From Flammulina velutipes (lineage: Eukaryota > Basidiomycota > Agaricomycetes > Agaricales > Physalacriaceae), in contig CM022374.1 of assembly GCA_011800155.1 (NCBI GenBank), positions 992,001-1,056,000 on the forward strand: DNA of 64,000 bases, written 5' to 3'. Shown one piece after another: positions 20,460 to 32,463 of this stretch; position 1 is the first letter of the stretch, and each line of letters starts with the position of its first letter. Made by a program: the position numbers and the translations under genes. The notes under the pieces were generated by a model. It saw nothing but the letters and a program-made list of their open reading frames with translations, made no database searches and was not told the DNA's origin.

Positions 20460-21656
20460 TCAAGCATTATTATTGGCGGCTACAGTTACAGCTTTGGCGT
20501 CCTCCTTCTCATCCCTCGTCCATTTTGTCCAGTCCATCCCGTTCTTGTGGAACATCATCAGTCCGAGGACGACAGGGAGCTGCCACAGACTATGGCGGAA
20601 AGCTGTGCGTGCGTATTTTTCGCCCCCGTGCTTCCACCACGAATAGGTGGCGCTGACGAATATCCCGTTGGGCACTAGCGACGTGAGGGCAAACGCCCAT
20701 GTTGTCAGACCCGATAACGGAAAGACGATGGAACAGAGGGGGATCATGAGCAAGGCGTAGCGAAGCCCAACCAAGGCATTCTTGCGGATATCAAGCACGG
20801 AGAGCATCTGGTAGCCCGCCTGGGCATACGAGCCTCGTACGACGTAGGATAGGGAGTTGAAATGGGGAAACTGCCAGGTGAATAATAGCATGAACAAGGC
20901 AAATGGAGAGAGGATGTTGTCGATGTGGGATATGTCTAGAGTGAGGGATGATATCCAGGGAAGGAAGTAGTGTACTTGAGCGGGGATGAGATGCCCACCA
21001 GACGCGGTCCAGCCCATAAGCGCGGGGATTCCACCGACGACGGCGCCTACCCAGGTGTTCCAAATGCTCTGACGCTTCATCCATGTATAGACGCCGGCGT
21101 AGAGTACGATGTTCCCAGCGCCCAGCAATGCAGTAGCAGGGTTCACCATCGTCCACAATAGCGCTGGCCCTGCAATCCCGGTGACGGTACCAAACACAGC
21201 AGCGTGCAATGGAGTCGCTGCGCGTCGGACGAGGGGTCTGTTCCGCGTGCGCGCCATCTGTGCATCGAATGGTATTTCCTGGAGCTGGTTGAAGGTATTG
21301 GCCGCTGCAGAGCAGAGGCCTGTGCCGACTGCTGTGGCGAGGAGTGTGGGGACTGTTACGGGGAAGGGCGAGACGGCGACGCTGCCCATGGCGGTGAGGA
21401 CCATGAGCGCCGTGAGCCGCGACTTGCTCAGCTGCGCGTATATCCCGAGCAGCTGCGACGGGCCACCGATAGCGACTGGCTTAAAGTTGGCCGATTCCCG
21501 TGCGCCTTGGACCGGGTCAGCGAGGAGACGCAGCGGATGTCGTCGGTGCTGTATCTGCGACTGTGCGAGCCATTGCGCGTTATGAAAAAAGTAAGAAGAG
21601 AACGTCGGCGTCGCGACGGACGACGAGGCGCGTCGCAGGACGGAGGGCAGCTTCAT
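20460..21656 (-). CDS. COX10: Protoheme IX farnesyltransferase (heme O synthase), mitochondrial
   Basis: This enzyme converts heme B to heme O by adding a farnesyl group in the inner mitochondrial membrane, the first step toward heme A for cytochrome oxidase. The single exon encodes 398 residues from the chosen ATG. The N-terminus (MKLPSVLRRASSSVATPTF) looks like a mitochondrial presequence. The UbiA-type prenyltransferase motif is clear: NTFNQLQEIPFDAQMARTRN, then RPL. The second Asp-rich region is DISHIDNIL. Seven to nine hydrophobic helices follow the YAQLSKSRLTALMVL helix. The frame stays open to an ATG at 21794, but that would overlap the start of the divergent U1-70K gene, so 21656 is preferred. 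Confidence 0.92.
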   Translation of the reverse strand: MKLPSVLRRASSSVATPTFSSYFFHNAQWLAQSQIQHRRHPLRLLADPVQGARESANFKPVAIGGPSQLLGIYAQLSKSRLTALMVLTAMGSVAVSPFPVTVPTLLATAVGTGLCSAAANTFNQLQEIPFDAQMARTRNRPLVRRAATPLHAAVFGTVTGIAGPALLWTMVNPATALLGAGNIVLYAGVYTWMKRQSIWNTWVGAVVGGIPALMGWTASGGHLIPAQVHYFLPWISSLTLDISHIDNILSPFALFMLLFTWQFPHFNSLSYVVRGSYAQAGYQMLSVLDIRKNALVGLRYALLMIPLCSIVFPLSGLTTWAFALTSLVPNGIFVSATYSWWKHGGEKYARTAFRHSLWQLPVVLGLMMFHKNGMDWTKWTRDEKEDAKAVTVAANNNA

Positions 21657-21779
21657 CGACCGTGGGAAGACGCTGGAAATTCGATTATTACCTAACGCAT
21701 GTTTTAAGCGGAGTTTTAAGGGTGTTCGGCTGCTGACACTGTTCCCATCGCTGTTCCCGACGACGACGACGACGCCACC
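21657..21779. promoter_or_regulatory. 123-bp bidirectional promoter, COX10 / U1-70K
   Basis: Only 123 bp separate the two divergent start codons, so the genes must share most of their promoter. The stretch next to the U1-70K ATG is a GAC/GACGAC run. Confidence 0.6.
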
Positions 21780-23315
21780 ATGCCTGGGACCCATTTATTA
21801 CCCCCCAATTTGCTTAAATTATTCGCACCCCGACCACCTCTCGCATACACTCGACCGCTGGATAGGGATATCAACCGCATTCGGAACAAAAATGTCGGGG
21901 GAGTTGGCCAAATTCTCGCGCAGCTGAAGGAGCAGGCGACTGGTGACTTGTTCGCTACCAATGGCAAGACGGACGACATGGAGGAGGGTGAAGAGCCTGC
22001 GTTTACGCTTGCAGAGGAGGTGAAGCGTCAGCTACGGAGAGAAGAGAGGAAGAAGAAGAAGGAAGAAGAGTTTATCAAGGCAAAGGAAACTTGTGAGTTT
22101 CTTATGTTTCTCCTGACTGGGCACATGCTAAAGTTGAGCAGATAAACCCACTGATGATGCAGAGGCGGTAGGTGACCCGTATAAAACGCTGTTTCTCTCA
22201 CGTTTAGTGCGTATGCTCTCTGTTACTGCGGCGCCACGTACTGACTTTACTTGCAGCACAAAAGCGCCAATGAAAATGACTTGCGCCGGGAGTTTGAAGG
22301 CTACGGCACCATTGAACGCGTAAGGATAGTGCGCGACAAGAAGGGTAGGAGTAAGGGATACGCGTTCGTTGTCTATGAGCGAGAACGCGATATGAAAGGT
22401 GCGTTCTTTCTGCCTTGTTCAACTTCTTATACTAACCGTTTCATCTAGCTGCGTACAAGGAATCCGATGGGCTTCAGATAATGGGCAAACGGATACTGGT
22501 CGACGTTGAACGCGGTCGCACCGTTCGTGGCTGGAAACCACGACGACTAGGAGGCGGACTCGGAGGCAGGCCTAAAAAAGTAGAACCTGTTGCGCCACCC
22601 GCAGCGCGCGGAGGTTTCCGTGGTGGCTTTGGCGGTGGCGGTGGCCGAGGAGGCTTTGGCGACCGCGGTGGCTTTGGAGATCGTGGCGGTGGCGGTGGCT
22701 TCCGGGGCGGGCGGGGCGGATTTGGAGGTCGGGGCGGCGGTGACCGGGGTGGCTTCGGTGACCGTGGTGGATTTGGTGGCGACAGAGGTGGATTTGGTGG
22801 CGACCGCGGCGGGTTCAGAGGCGGTGACCGTGGTGGATTTGGCGACCGCGGCGGCTTCCGGGGCGGGGATCGTGGCGGCTATGGCGGTGGCGACCGTGGT
22901 GGTTATGGTGGTGACCGCGGAGGCTTTGGTGGCGACCGAGGCGGCTTTGGTGGCGGAGACCGAGGTGGTTTTGGTAGCGGAGATCGTGGTGGCTTTGGTG
23001 GAGATCGTGGCGGCTTTGGTGGACGAGAAGACGGTGGCTACAGGTAATACCATTCTCTTTCATTTCTTCTATCTGCACTTTGCTGACATCTATAGGGGTG
23101 GCCGAGGCGGTGGCATTGGTTTCCAAGGCGGGTTCGACAATGGTAATGGTTATGGTGGACCACCTCCAGCAGGATTCAACGGCCCGCCAGGAGGCGGCCC
23201 CATGGGTCCTCCTGGTGGAGGATTTGGCGGTGGCGGTGGGTATCGTCAGGATCTTAAGCGCCCCGACGGCCCAGGCGGGTATGACGATAGGAATTCTAAA
23301 CGTCCTCGCTACTGA
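21780..23315 (+). CDS. SNRNP70: U1 small nuclear ribonucleoprotein 70 kDa (U1-70K)
   Basis: This U1 snRNP protein binds stem-loop I of U1 snRNA and helps select the 5' splice site. Five exons join in phase. The N-terminus has the family pattern [20 protein letters not shown], and then an IGNKxxxGV-like segment. A charged helix ([18 protein letters not shown]) is followed by the RRM, with RNP2 as LFLSRL and RNP1 as KGYAFVVY. The helix after the RRM ends in [20 protein letters not shown], which contacts U1 in the family. The C-terminal half is an RGG/GFGG-rich tail of about 200 residues, in place of the Arg-Ser tail of animals. An intron interrupts the tail near 23046-23094. Confidence 0.9.
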
Positions 23316-25476
23316 ACAACAGCTTCCACCTCAAGTGCAAAGGTAACCGCTTGCCTTTTGTTTCTGGGTAGGATTGCTTGTTGCTTGCAGGCGCGCGCTC
23401 TCTTTTGCACCAGCACCCCCTCGTCCTCTGTTTTTATTGGTTCTGCTTTCATTTTTATGTGCGTAAGTATCTTGTTGTCACAATATCACGAGGGGCCATT
23501 CGCAGAACTGTGGTATGGTACGGTACGTTCCTCTAGCATGCCACCGCAGGATATCTTTGGGTAAGAGTACGGTACGTATGAACTTGTGTTTCTGTAATAG
23601 TAGCCAAATTCCACATGCGTCGCTGCACCGCAAGATAGAGTTGAGGATAATCGGCGCGCTGTATCCCCCTTTGGGTCTAGAGTTGACGTTGATGGGCGTT
23701 CGTCGACGCCACCATGTTTGAAATTCTTGAAATCTGATGGCCGGATGGTTCCGGGCTGTCGGCCTGTACGCCCTTCAGAAGATCGCGCCCTCGAAAGTAC
23801 CTGTTCCTGTAATGCTAGCGCCAATGATCCTCGATGCTTCGCGAGGGAGGCAGGGAATCTCCCGTTCGACTCGCGAGCCTCTGAAAGCCTCTGAACATTG
23901 GAAGAACGGCATGAGACGCCCGGTTCGCAAACCGCCGACTTGGGTTGCATCTAGATCGCACAAGGGTTGACGCGATCCTTTTCCGGTCTTCAAGCTTGAG
24001 AAAACCTTAAGATTCGACGTTGCGTGGTCTGTCTCCATGTCGGTACGCATGTCGGTCTCGCCGGTATAAGCACTATAGTGGCGCGACAACCGTCGTTCCC
24101 CGACTTTGAGTCTCGACGTTCCAGCTCGTTGCTGGGTGGCCGTTGACCACGGGGACTAGGTTCTAATATTCTCATAAACCTTGCTCAGCACCGATACACG
24201 TGGACGTCGAAGGGTTAGTCGGGATTCTGCCTGACTCGTTCAGGGAGGTGAGGCTACATTCTGTTGTATTTTATCCGACGGGACGGGGGCGTATCAGATG
24301 TGAGATGGTGACTCGAAGAATCACCACCAGAAGGTATTGGGATGCGGGGTACGAGGAGGCAGTTTTTCGAATACGATCCGACGTTTATCCATTTTGTGGT
24401 TCTACGAGATGGTGGAGGTATGCGTGAGCTCGGATCGTGGCGGGGGTAGCGCCCTCGGGTAGCACATATGAGGGCAAGAACGAATATTGGTTCATAGGGA
24501 CAATCACTCAACTTACTAACCTTATCCCCGTTTGGAAAGTTGCACGTAGTCAGGGTCGCAGCGCTCGTGCTAGCAACTGTCGTCGTTTGCCTCTTTCATC
24601 GCCACAACGCCACCGAGAAGATCAATCACATCGTCAGAGAGACCGATGGATTATCATGGATAGGATTTTTGGCCTGCAAACAGACTATCGACGCGTCAAA
24701 CGCCTCCTAGCCGCGCACAAATGTCAGGCGCGTGTCCAGAAATCAGATGACGCTGCACCCCAATGATTTATGGCGCGTACCTAGCCTCCAACATAGAATA
24801 TTATCTGGTAAATTCCAGTCTGAGCCGTTTTCTCTCACGAACTTTGTTCAGCATTCCGAGATCCTATCAGCCACCCTGAGGGACCCTGACAATTTCGAAT
24901 AAAAAAGATCTCTGCCGCATGCGACCAGATTCACGGATCATTCTGGTCTGGAGATTCGCTCATACTCTCCATTTGTCCAACTTACATGTTGAATTTTTTT
25001 TCCCTTTCCTTTCCCCTCAAGGGATTCACGACGCCCACAACACAATCCGTTCAAGTTCAGCAGCCTTGGTCTCCCAGCTGCGCAACCACCTTTGTCCCGG
25101 GTGCCTAGATCTGATTGACAAACATTAGAGCACCGACGACGGAAACCCTGTAAAGAGCTCCGTCGCGTTTTCCACTCTTTAACCTTCCCATCGACGCGTC
25201 AAGCAGCTTTCTTCCCTTTTAGTCCCACTTTTCCACACTCTTTTAATCCGTCACTTCACAACCGCTCGTGCTATTGCCCCGGACTATCTCACCTTCCCTT
25301 ATAATATCATCGGCCAAGCCGTCACGTCTGTTCATCTGGACACTCATACGAAACTTTCCAAACTGGCAGCCAATTTACGGCGAGGCTCCATCTCTTGTGG
25401 ATTGTAGGTTCATTTCGCTCCCATGCTAATATCGTGAACTTTATTGCTAATATCAATAATCTAATTAGCCACGGCC
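23316..25476. other. 2.16 kb intergenic region upstream of homeodomain gene
   Basis: I see no supportable gene. A 154-codon open frame at 23486-23950 (minus) has no recognisable domain. From about 25160 the sequence becomes pyrimidine-rich, as in fungal promoters. A probable 5' UTR intron runs from GTAGGTTC near 25406 to AATTAG near 25469, just before the ATG. Long upstream regions are common for developmental regulators. Confidence 0.5.
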
Positions 25477-27225
25477 ATGACCCCCAGAGATATATTCAAT
25501 ACCCGCGCAGAGAGAGCTTCTCTGCGTATTGATCCCACCTCGTACCACGCCTCTGATGCGTCCGCTACACCCTCGCCTAGGGCATCTGCTACATCTCAGT
25601 CGCCCAACACGCCTATAAGCTCTGCTCGGCCGTCTCCCAGCGGCTCGGACACGCCCGATGCTGAAGAGGAAAAGGAAAAGGAGCCCGCCTCCGGTCCCAC
25701 ACGTTCCACCTCCACAACCAATGGCACCAAATCCGAACGCGAGCGCCGAAAACGCTCGCGCGTCACCCCCGACCAGCTCGTCCACCTCGAGCAGTTTTTC
25801 TCCGTGGAACGCAGTCCCACTGCCACCCGCCGAAAAGAGATAAGCGAAATGCTCGGCATGGAGGAACGCCAGACGCAGGTTTGGTTTCAGAATCGGTTAG
25901 CATGTTCTTTAATATTCGCTTGGGTGTGTACGTGTGCTAACGGGATAATGTGTGGGTAGACGTGCGAAGGCCAAGCTACTGCAGCTCAAGAAAAAGGAGC
26001 AACGGCCTCGTGCCCAGTCTGCGCCCGAGGTTCCTCTGGTCCTCTCCAAAGACCGTCAAGCCGACTTACTCGCTCTCATTCACGAGCATGCTCGTACGTC
26101 GTCCGGCCCTCGTCATTTCCGCGCTCGCTAATACACCACTGTCCAGCTGTGACCATCATCCCATGTATCGATCTCTCCATCGGTACGTGGCGTCGGATCG
26201 CCTCGAACACGGGCAAGAACGACTTGGTGGCCTACGTCTGCGAGCAAAAGCATTTCCTAGCCTGGTTCGTTTTATCAGCAGGCATAGGCTTCAAAATGGA
26301 GGTCCCATTCGACTTGGTGACCGCCACTCAATTCACCAACGCGGGGCCGGGGACGGCGCTCGCGACATTGACGTTGTCGAAGGCTCCTAAATTTTTTATG
26401 GAAAGTACGTCTGGAAACACCCGCTCTTGGACGCCGAGCGGCGACTGGACAGAGGGCTCGCAGGCCACTCATTCCCTACGCCATAATATCATTGGTGGGG
26501 CCGTACAACTAGCTCATTTAGTCCAGAATCTCCGTGAGCGGAATCATTCTGCCGACGTCTACTTGCATTCCCCAACTTATGCCGACAGAGGACCGCAACA
26601 CATGGAGATTCCGCGTCCTCCCATGGAAGGCCTGTTGGCTCAATCTATCCATTTCAAGACTGAGGCCTCGACCTACCATGGTCATAGTCCTGAGCGTCAT
26701 CCCCCTTCTTACCACTCTCGCCCACCCCCGCTCTCGCTGTCAGGGTATTCAGGCCACCGACCGTCCCATTTATCGCGATCAGTTTCATCGATATCGCTCA
26801 CCCCATCCACATTCTCTGAGCCTCATCCCCATTCCCATGTTGATCCCGGCTTCGGATCTTCGTACCACTATTCAGACCTTTCGCCAATCGCGGATGGGAA
26901 ACACGACATGCTATCTGAGTACGCGAACCTCGTCCCGACGCTGTCACAAGCTGTCCCTGGGTCTGCGCCTGCTACGTCGTCGTCTCAGACCTATCTTGCG
27001 CAGCCCGCGCCTCGTGCTTTCTACCGTGAGGGTTCGCAATTCGCATCCCATTACGGCCGCCACACCGTCGACGATGCACATATGGTACCCGCGCATGGCG
27101 ACTACGAGGCTCCAATGTCACCGCCTATTTTGACGACCCCATTTCACCCACCGCCTCATCTTGTGCAGGGATATTCTACTAGCTCGCTAATGCCGGGATA
27201 TCAAGGTCATCCCGCGCCACAATAA
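25477..27225 (+). CDS. Homeodomain transcription factor (basidiomycete developmental-regulator type)
   Basis: Three exons (25477-25895, 25960-26093, 26147-27225) join in phase to about 543 residues. A Ser/Thr/Pro-rich N-terminus leads to a homeodomain at about residues 90-149, starting RKRSRVTPDQLVHLEQFF. Helix 3 reads RQTQVWFQNRRAKAK, with the DNA-contacting Trp, Asn and Arg intact. An intron splits the last part of helix 3. A second conserved block follows (IIPCIDLSIGTWRRIA, FKMEVPFDLV), which I recall from the fungal family that includes mushroom-development regulators such as hom2. The last 200 residues are His/Pro/Ser-rich and disordered. It is not an HD1/HD2 mating-type protein: it stands alone and lacks their layout. 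The precise orthologue is uncertain. Confidence 0.85.
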
Positions 27226-27578
27226 ACTACGGACCATAATCTCTTTCTCAGAGCATAATTTGCCACCTTTCAGCTTACCCTTGCTCATTTATTCTGCCAC
27301 ACTATCGTCCATTTCGATTGGGACACTACTTTACGCTCATTACTTCTGGACAGTTGTCTAGCCGCTCTTTTCCATGGACCAAATATCGCATCATTATAAT
27401 ATTCTCGCCATACCCGCACTTACTATTCCCACTGTATCCAACATTCATCTCGCACGGACATTACACTCATTCACTCATTGTAACTTACTCGTTTCATTCT
27501 TTCGCAGCACAAGTTTTGGATTATATTGTTGTTATTAGTGAATCGCCTTGCTGTTTACAAGTACCCAATTCAAACTTT
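27226..27578. other. Tail-to-tail intergenic region
   Basis: This AT-rich stretch lies between the end of the homeodomain gene and the end of TIM13 on the opposite strand. It is most likely 3' UTR on both sides. Confidence 0.5.
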
Positions 27579-28168
27579 CTAGAAGCCTCTGTCTATCTCA
27601 CTAGTAAGCGACTCAATTCGCTCCTTACTTAGGCGAGCGTGGTATGACCGGGATACGATGTTGACTATAAAGGGAAATGTGAAAGAAAGAAGCTGTGTCA
27701 GCGAACTATGTCATAAAAAAGCAGCGAGTTCACGTACAAGCGTCCATAAAGCGCTCTTGACACCGCAACAAGCAGGCCTAGAGACATACCAAATGAGAGT
27801 CTGTGGCAAAAAGGCAATTGATGGCCCTCCGTACCTCTTCAGAGCCAGAAAGAGCCTTTCCAGGTTGAGGAACACAGGCCTTGAAGCATTTATTGTTCAA
27901 GTTCTATCACAAAACTGTCAACCCTCGGGGGAAGACGTGTCACAGCCCAGGGAGAAAACATACTTCGAGAAGGAGCTGGGCATTGGCCTGTGCGAGTTCT
28001 GTGCGTACTGCCGTCATGATTTGTTCCTTCTTGTCTGAATCTGGACAGATTTCAGAAAGGACTCCCGTGCCCGGTGGTTCGAAGGTTGACCACGCATTGA
28101 AATAGTGACATACCCATGATTGGTGCCGGTGGGGAGTCGGAGTTTGACTTTGAGCCAAGGCCGAACAT
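27579..28168 (-). CDS. TIM13: Small Tim chaperone of the Tim13 type (108 aa)
   Basis: This intermembrane-space chaperone, as a Tim8-Tim13 hexamer, escorts hydrophobic precursors to the inner mitochondrial membrane. Five short exons (28168-28114, 28040-27964, 27903-27835, 27777-27738, 27664-27579) join exactly in phase to 108 residues; no single exon exceeds 90 nt. Family hallmarks are EQIMTAVRTELAQANAQLLL, the twin CX3C motifs (NKCFKAC and ACLLRC), QERFMDAFNIVSRSY and ARLSKER. It has no presequence, as expected for a protein imported by the Mia40 disulfide relay. It lies head to head with JJJ1, 165 bp apart. Confidence 0.9.
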
Positions 28169-28333
28169 TGTCTTTAGAGAGGTGGAAGAAGGATGGGCAG
28201 AGTGTAGGTTTTTCGAGGATGGTAGGTCGCGTTCAAGCCTCGGAACAATTTATTTGATCAAAAGTGATCGGGCTGCTGCTGCTATATTTGGAAGGATTAC
28301 AGCTTGCTCTCTAACTACGATCTTGCGGCCGAG
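28169..28333. promoter_or_regulatory. 165-bp bidirectional promoter, TIM13 / JJJ1
   Basis: The two start codons diverge with 165 bp between them, so the regulatory region must be shared. No canonical element stands out by eye. Confidence 0.55.
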
Positions 28334-30382
28334 ATGGGTGCAGGAGAGTCTAAAGCTGGGCATGGCGCATCCGATGGTCCGGCGACAGACGCCCTCGACT
28401 ATTACCAGCTTTTGGACGTCGACGAAAACGCAACTGCTGACGAGATCAAAGTCGGTGATTTCGTCCTGTGCCACCGTCTTCGCGCATTGAAATCCCTGGC
28501 AGAAATCCTTCAGAAGACTTGCACTTATTCATCACCCTGATAAAAATCCCCACGATGTTGCCGGCGCCACGAATCGTTTTGCGACAATGCAGCAAGCTTA
28601 CGAGGTTGGCACCTGGTCGCTCCGTTTTTGTCTTAATTTGATGAGATCCCCGTAGGTTCTTAGTGATGAACAAGTAAGGAATCGCACCTTTTAGCCTTAG
28701 ATATCACCGCCAACATCACGTTCAAGTAGGAACGCGCATGGTACGACTCCCACAGAGCTTCTCTAGCTCCCGAGCCGGATGCGGACACCGTCTTTGAAGA
28801 TATTCAGCGTGGCGCTCCTCCCTCCCGCGCACGTGATAGAGGATTAACAGTCAGGCATCTTGCCCAATTTTTCGACGCCTCGATCTGGACAGGTTTCGGT
28901 GATGATGATAAAGTACGTGTTTTAGTCTAGTGAAGGGGTCGGGATCTGATTAAATCATCTCAAAGGGATTTTACACCATCTATCGGAATCTCTTTACGAG
29001 ACTTCAGGCTGAAGAAGCCATGTTTTCCGATAGCGAAATGCCCTCGTTTGGATATTCTTCCTGGCCTTGGGCGCCCGCCCAAAAGGGAGATGAACTAGAG
29101 GCTGCTCGGACGTTCTACAACAGTTGGATGAACTTTTCTAGCAACAAGGATTTCCTTTGGTCAGAAACATGGAACCTGTCAGAAGCCCCCGATAGACGTG
29201 TACGAAGGTACCGATTTTATTCCATCTTGTTAACGAGATAAACGTTCTTATCGTCGGCAGGCTGATGGAAAAGGAGAACAAGAAGGCACGAGACGACGCT
29301 CGTAGAGAGTATAACGAAACTATCCGAGTAAGCGTCTATTCATTCATCGGAGGATGTGTTAATCAGCTGTATATGTAGTCTTTGGCTAGGTTTCTGCGTA
29401 AACGAGACGCGCGCTACAAAGCCCATCTAGCCCGGCAAACTGAAGACGCGCAGATTCGTGCGTCATCTAGCTCAACAAAAGCTCCGGAGAAGGACACGGT
29501 AGCCGCGAGCGACTACGTAGAGCAAGAATGGCAAAAACTTGACACTAGTGGGGTGCATGACGACTTAGACTGGGCTATCGGCGAAGGTGAGGAAAGTGAA
29601 GAGTGGGAATGCGTCGTCTGTGGCAAGTCTTTCCGCAGCGAAGCAGCTTGGGACAGTCACGAACGAAGCAAAAAGCACCTGAAGGAAGTAGAGCGCCTTC
29701 GGTTCGAAATGCAGGCCGAGGATGCGGAATTCGGTCTTAACATCGAGGACGAAGAGACCTCTGAATCACCTGAGGCGGCTTCGACGCCACCTTCCCCTCC
29801 GCGATCTCGCAGTCCACCCGGTCCCACAGAAGTTCTTCTCGAGGAAAACGGTGTAGCTGAACCCGGTGCTCCAGAAGAACCTTCGCAGCGCGGCGGCACT
29901 AAGAAGAAACAGAGAAAGAACCAAACGAAGAAAGTTCCCTCAGAGCCTCTGACCAAGACTGAACGAATGGCGAGAACAATAGGAGGTGTGAGGGCAGGGG
30001 TGCGAGAATCCGATGCCGGCTCTACTGGGACGCTGCAGGATGTGGATGGATCAGAGGGCCCGGGGGTGGACGACGGTCCTGCGAATCCCATCCATCCTTT
30101 CCCACTAGCACCCGAACAGTCGAAACGGGACAAAAGACGCGCCAAACAAATAAAGAAAGCGGAGACAGAAAAATCGTCCGCCACTCAGGTATGTATTAAT
30201 GCGCGTATCCTCCTCGTTTTACGTGTGGGCTAACGACGACCTAGTTCACCTGCAACGTGTGTCGATCGAGCTTTGCCAGCAAGACGAAGCTTTTCACGCA
30301 CATCGCGGAGACGGGGCACGCCCTCGCTGGCGAGGGTGGACCACCTCGAACGAAGAAAGGTGGAAAATCAGGTAAAAAGTAA
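28334..30382 (+). CDS. JJJ1: J-domain and zinc-finger co-chaperone Jjj1 (DNAJC21)
   Basis: This cytosolic Hsp40 works with Hsp70 and a Rei1-type factor to recycle late 60S ribosome-assembly factors. The start MGAGESKAG fits the family. The J domain begins [18 protein letters not shown] and contains LIHHPDKNP (the HPD motif). Downstream are the [10 protein letters not shown] and FYTIYRNLF segments typical of Jjj1/DNAJC21, then a charged coiled coil. Two C2H2 fingers follow: CVVCGKSF…H(5)H around 29610-29670, and the last exon's [18 protein letters not shown] with a following His. Eight exons join in phase; the final one (30243-30382) carries the second finger and a Lys-rich tail. All J-domain key residues are present. 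Confidence 0.9.
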
Positions 30383-31006
30383 AGTTGGGAATTACAAGTA
30401 TGTGATATGTATCGGTTCTGCGCGATACAAGGTTTTGGTGGTGTTCCCTGTACTTTGATGCACGAGAATATTGCTTGGCCGCGTGTTCATTTCTGGTGGC
30501 TTGATGCGTAGTATCTGCGACAACTGCCAAAGGGGTATATACATATGCTTGTACCGGCCGCCGTTGGCGCTTTCTTCGTCGGGGAATGTAAGGAAGATTT
30601 GCGAGGAAACAGAGAGAACGATTTTTTTCATCGCCCACACGTTCAACGACATTCATTCATTCTGGGAATTTTCCATCTCGAGATCCTCGTGTGCAATGTC
30701 TGGGCCCCAGTAATTTAGTCAATAAGCACCACGCTTGGAAACGTTCTATCCTCTCTCTTTGTCCTTCCATTTCCCGGTGCCTTCGATCTGGAGTGTAGTT
30801 TGAAAATAATATGCTGAACCACCCGCGCACTGACAGTGACAGCGCGATTGACCTTAGCCTACTGTGCTGTCGGCGGGGATGGGTATAGCCTACTGGCCAG
30901 AAAAAGAGGCGCAGGCACTGCTAGCCGATCGACAAGGAGACAGATAACGTCGAATAGATTATCAAGAAATACAAACACGGCGAAATAGTCAAAAAGAAAC
31001 AGCGCT
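30383..31006. other. Tail-to-tail intergenic region
   Basis: This lies between the ends of JJJ1 and PRP18. I see no gene, and the open frames on the minus strand here lack domain features. Confidence 0.5.
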
Positions 31007-32338
31007 TCATCCCATCAGCTGAGATACGTCTTCCGGTGGATACTTCGTTTGGGAAAAGGTAAGGAGCCTACGGGCTGATCAGTATTCTTCAGATGCGCGA
31101 GACCATCACGCGGGCATACCTTTTCAAGCTTTGGATATACTTCCGGCTGACCTCGTCGTTCAAGACGTGCGCCACCTGATCAGAGGAGATTTTTTCGCGA
31201 GCCGAACGTTCGTGGATTCTGGCAGCTCGTGAGCTGTCATGTCTGAGACGCCGTGAAACAGGAGGCTCACCCAACCATGGTGACACCGATAGGCCAAGGT
31301 GCATTGCCGATCGATAGACGCAAGTATGCATCATTCGCCCGTTGGTACTGGCGTTTTTGCATATAGTGAACGATCTCTGCCATCCTCGCGAGGACATCTG
31401 CCGGTAACGACTGGACATGCGTAAGTGTCAATTGGATTAAGTGTAATTCATGATGACTGACTCTTGACCGTAGCTGCTTGAACAATGGTTTGAGGTATTC
31501 CGCCGACTGTACTTGCGTAGCTGCCGCTAGCTTTCCCTGGTGTGTTCGTTTGATGTTTTCTATCGAGGAGAATTTAATGAAAGGCTTCTAGTACAAGAAA
31601 ACAAATGACTTACCTGGTCGTTCGTCCATAGCTTCGCCCCACTCTTTGAGCACGCGCTTTAGTGCGTAGTAGATGACGGGATACAGTTTATCGGGATCAG
31701 CCTTTACGAGAGTCAAGTCGAGGATTGCATCTGGCGAGATGTCAGAGTCGTCGCGTTTCTTGCCTTTCGTGCTCTGTCCCTGCCCCTGCATCTCGCGCTC
31801 GACATTCTCGACGTCCTCGAGAGCCTTCTTGAAGTCGTTCTGGCCGCCTTGTCGGTCGTGGCCCTTCTCCTCTATGAGTTCCAAGGCGCGCAAGCGAAGT
31901 CGGCGATCCTTGTCTGTCTCGCCAAAGAGACGAATAGGCTGTCCCTTTGCCCGTAATCGACGTATCGTTTCGTCAATAGAGATATTGAATGCGCCCTCGG
32001 GTTTTGGAGAGTCTACATCGTCGCGAGGAGGCATCGGAGAATTTGAGTTGGACGAGCGTGCATTGGCCTGTTCTCCAATGTTTAAATCAGTACACATTAG
32101 CGGTGGATCGTAGGTAGCGCGAACATACTTTAGCTGCCTTTTCTGCTGCTGCCTTGGCCTGCGCCGCCTCTTTGGCAGCACGGTCTTGGGATGCTTGTTG
32201 CTCCTTGGCCTTGCGCTCCTTCTCTTCCTTCAGACGTTCGATTTCTCCTCGGCGCATGTATTTTGAGGGGCGCTCATCGCTGTTGTCGACGGCGAGCGAC
32301 TTTCTCTTGGTTGCGATTTCTGCGAGTAGACCGTTCAT
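31007..32338 (-). CDS. PRP18: Pre-mRNA splicing factor 18 (Prp18)
   Basis: This is a second-step spliceosome factor that stabilises 3' splice-site docking. Five exons join in phase. The N-terminus ([18 protein letters not shown]) leads to the PRP4-like/SFM-type helix [18 protein letters not shown]. The middle carries [20 protein letters not shown] and [13 protein letters not shown], as in human PRPF18. The C-terminal Prp18 domain is helical and contains [50 protein letters not shown] (the conserved loop) and [13 protein letters not shown]. The last exon adds [19 protein letters not shown]. It lies head to head with COX12, 125 bp apart. Confidence 0.93.
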
Positions 32339-32463
32339 GATAGCGAGCAAAGAAAGACGAGAGTGGTCGAGATGAATGTCCAAGTCCAGGCGTGCTGACT
32401 CAGCATGTTTCCGCTGTGCCCCGACAAAAGTCGTTCTGCAGTCAACCACCATCACCACCCGCC
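32339..32463. promoter_or_regulatory. 125-bp bidirectional promoter, PRP18 / COX12
   Basis: The two start codons diverge with 125 bp between them. The region is mixed in composition, and no TATA box is obvious. Confidence 0.55.

Noticed and set aside
22547..23053. Long open frames on the minus strand and in another frame across the U1-70K tail
   Set aside because: They are shadows of the GC-rich RGG/GFGG repeat coding sequence and give low-complexity Ala/Thr or Val/Ala products.
23810..23900. Possible tRNA (B-box-like GTTCGACTC near 23868)
   Set aside because: No A box, D-arm or acceptor stem could be formed around it.
23486..23950. 154-codon open frame on the minus strand
   Set aside because: No family resemblance, no exon partners and uneven composition. 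Its length alone is not convincing.
25477..27225. Homeodomain gene as part of a mating-type A locus
   Set aside because: HD1/HD2 mating genes come as divergent pairs, often with a MIP gene beside them. This gene stands alone, and its post-homeodomain block fits the developmental-regulator family.
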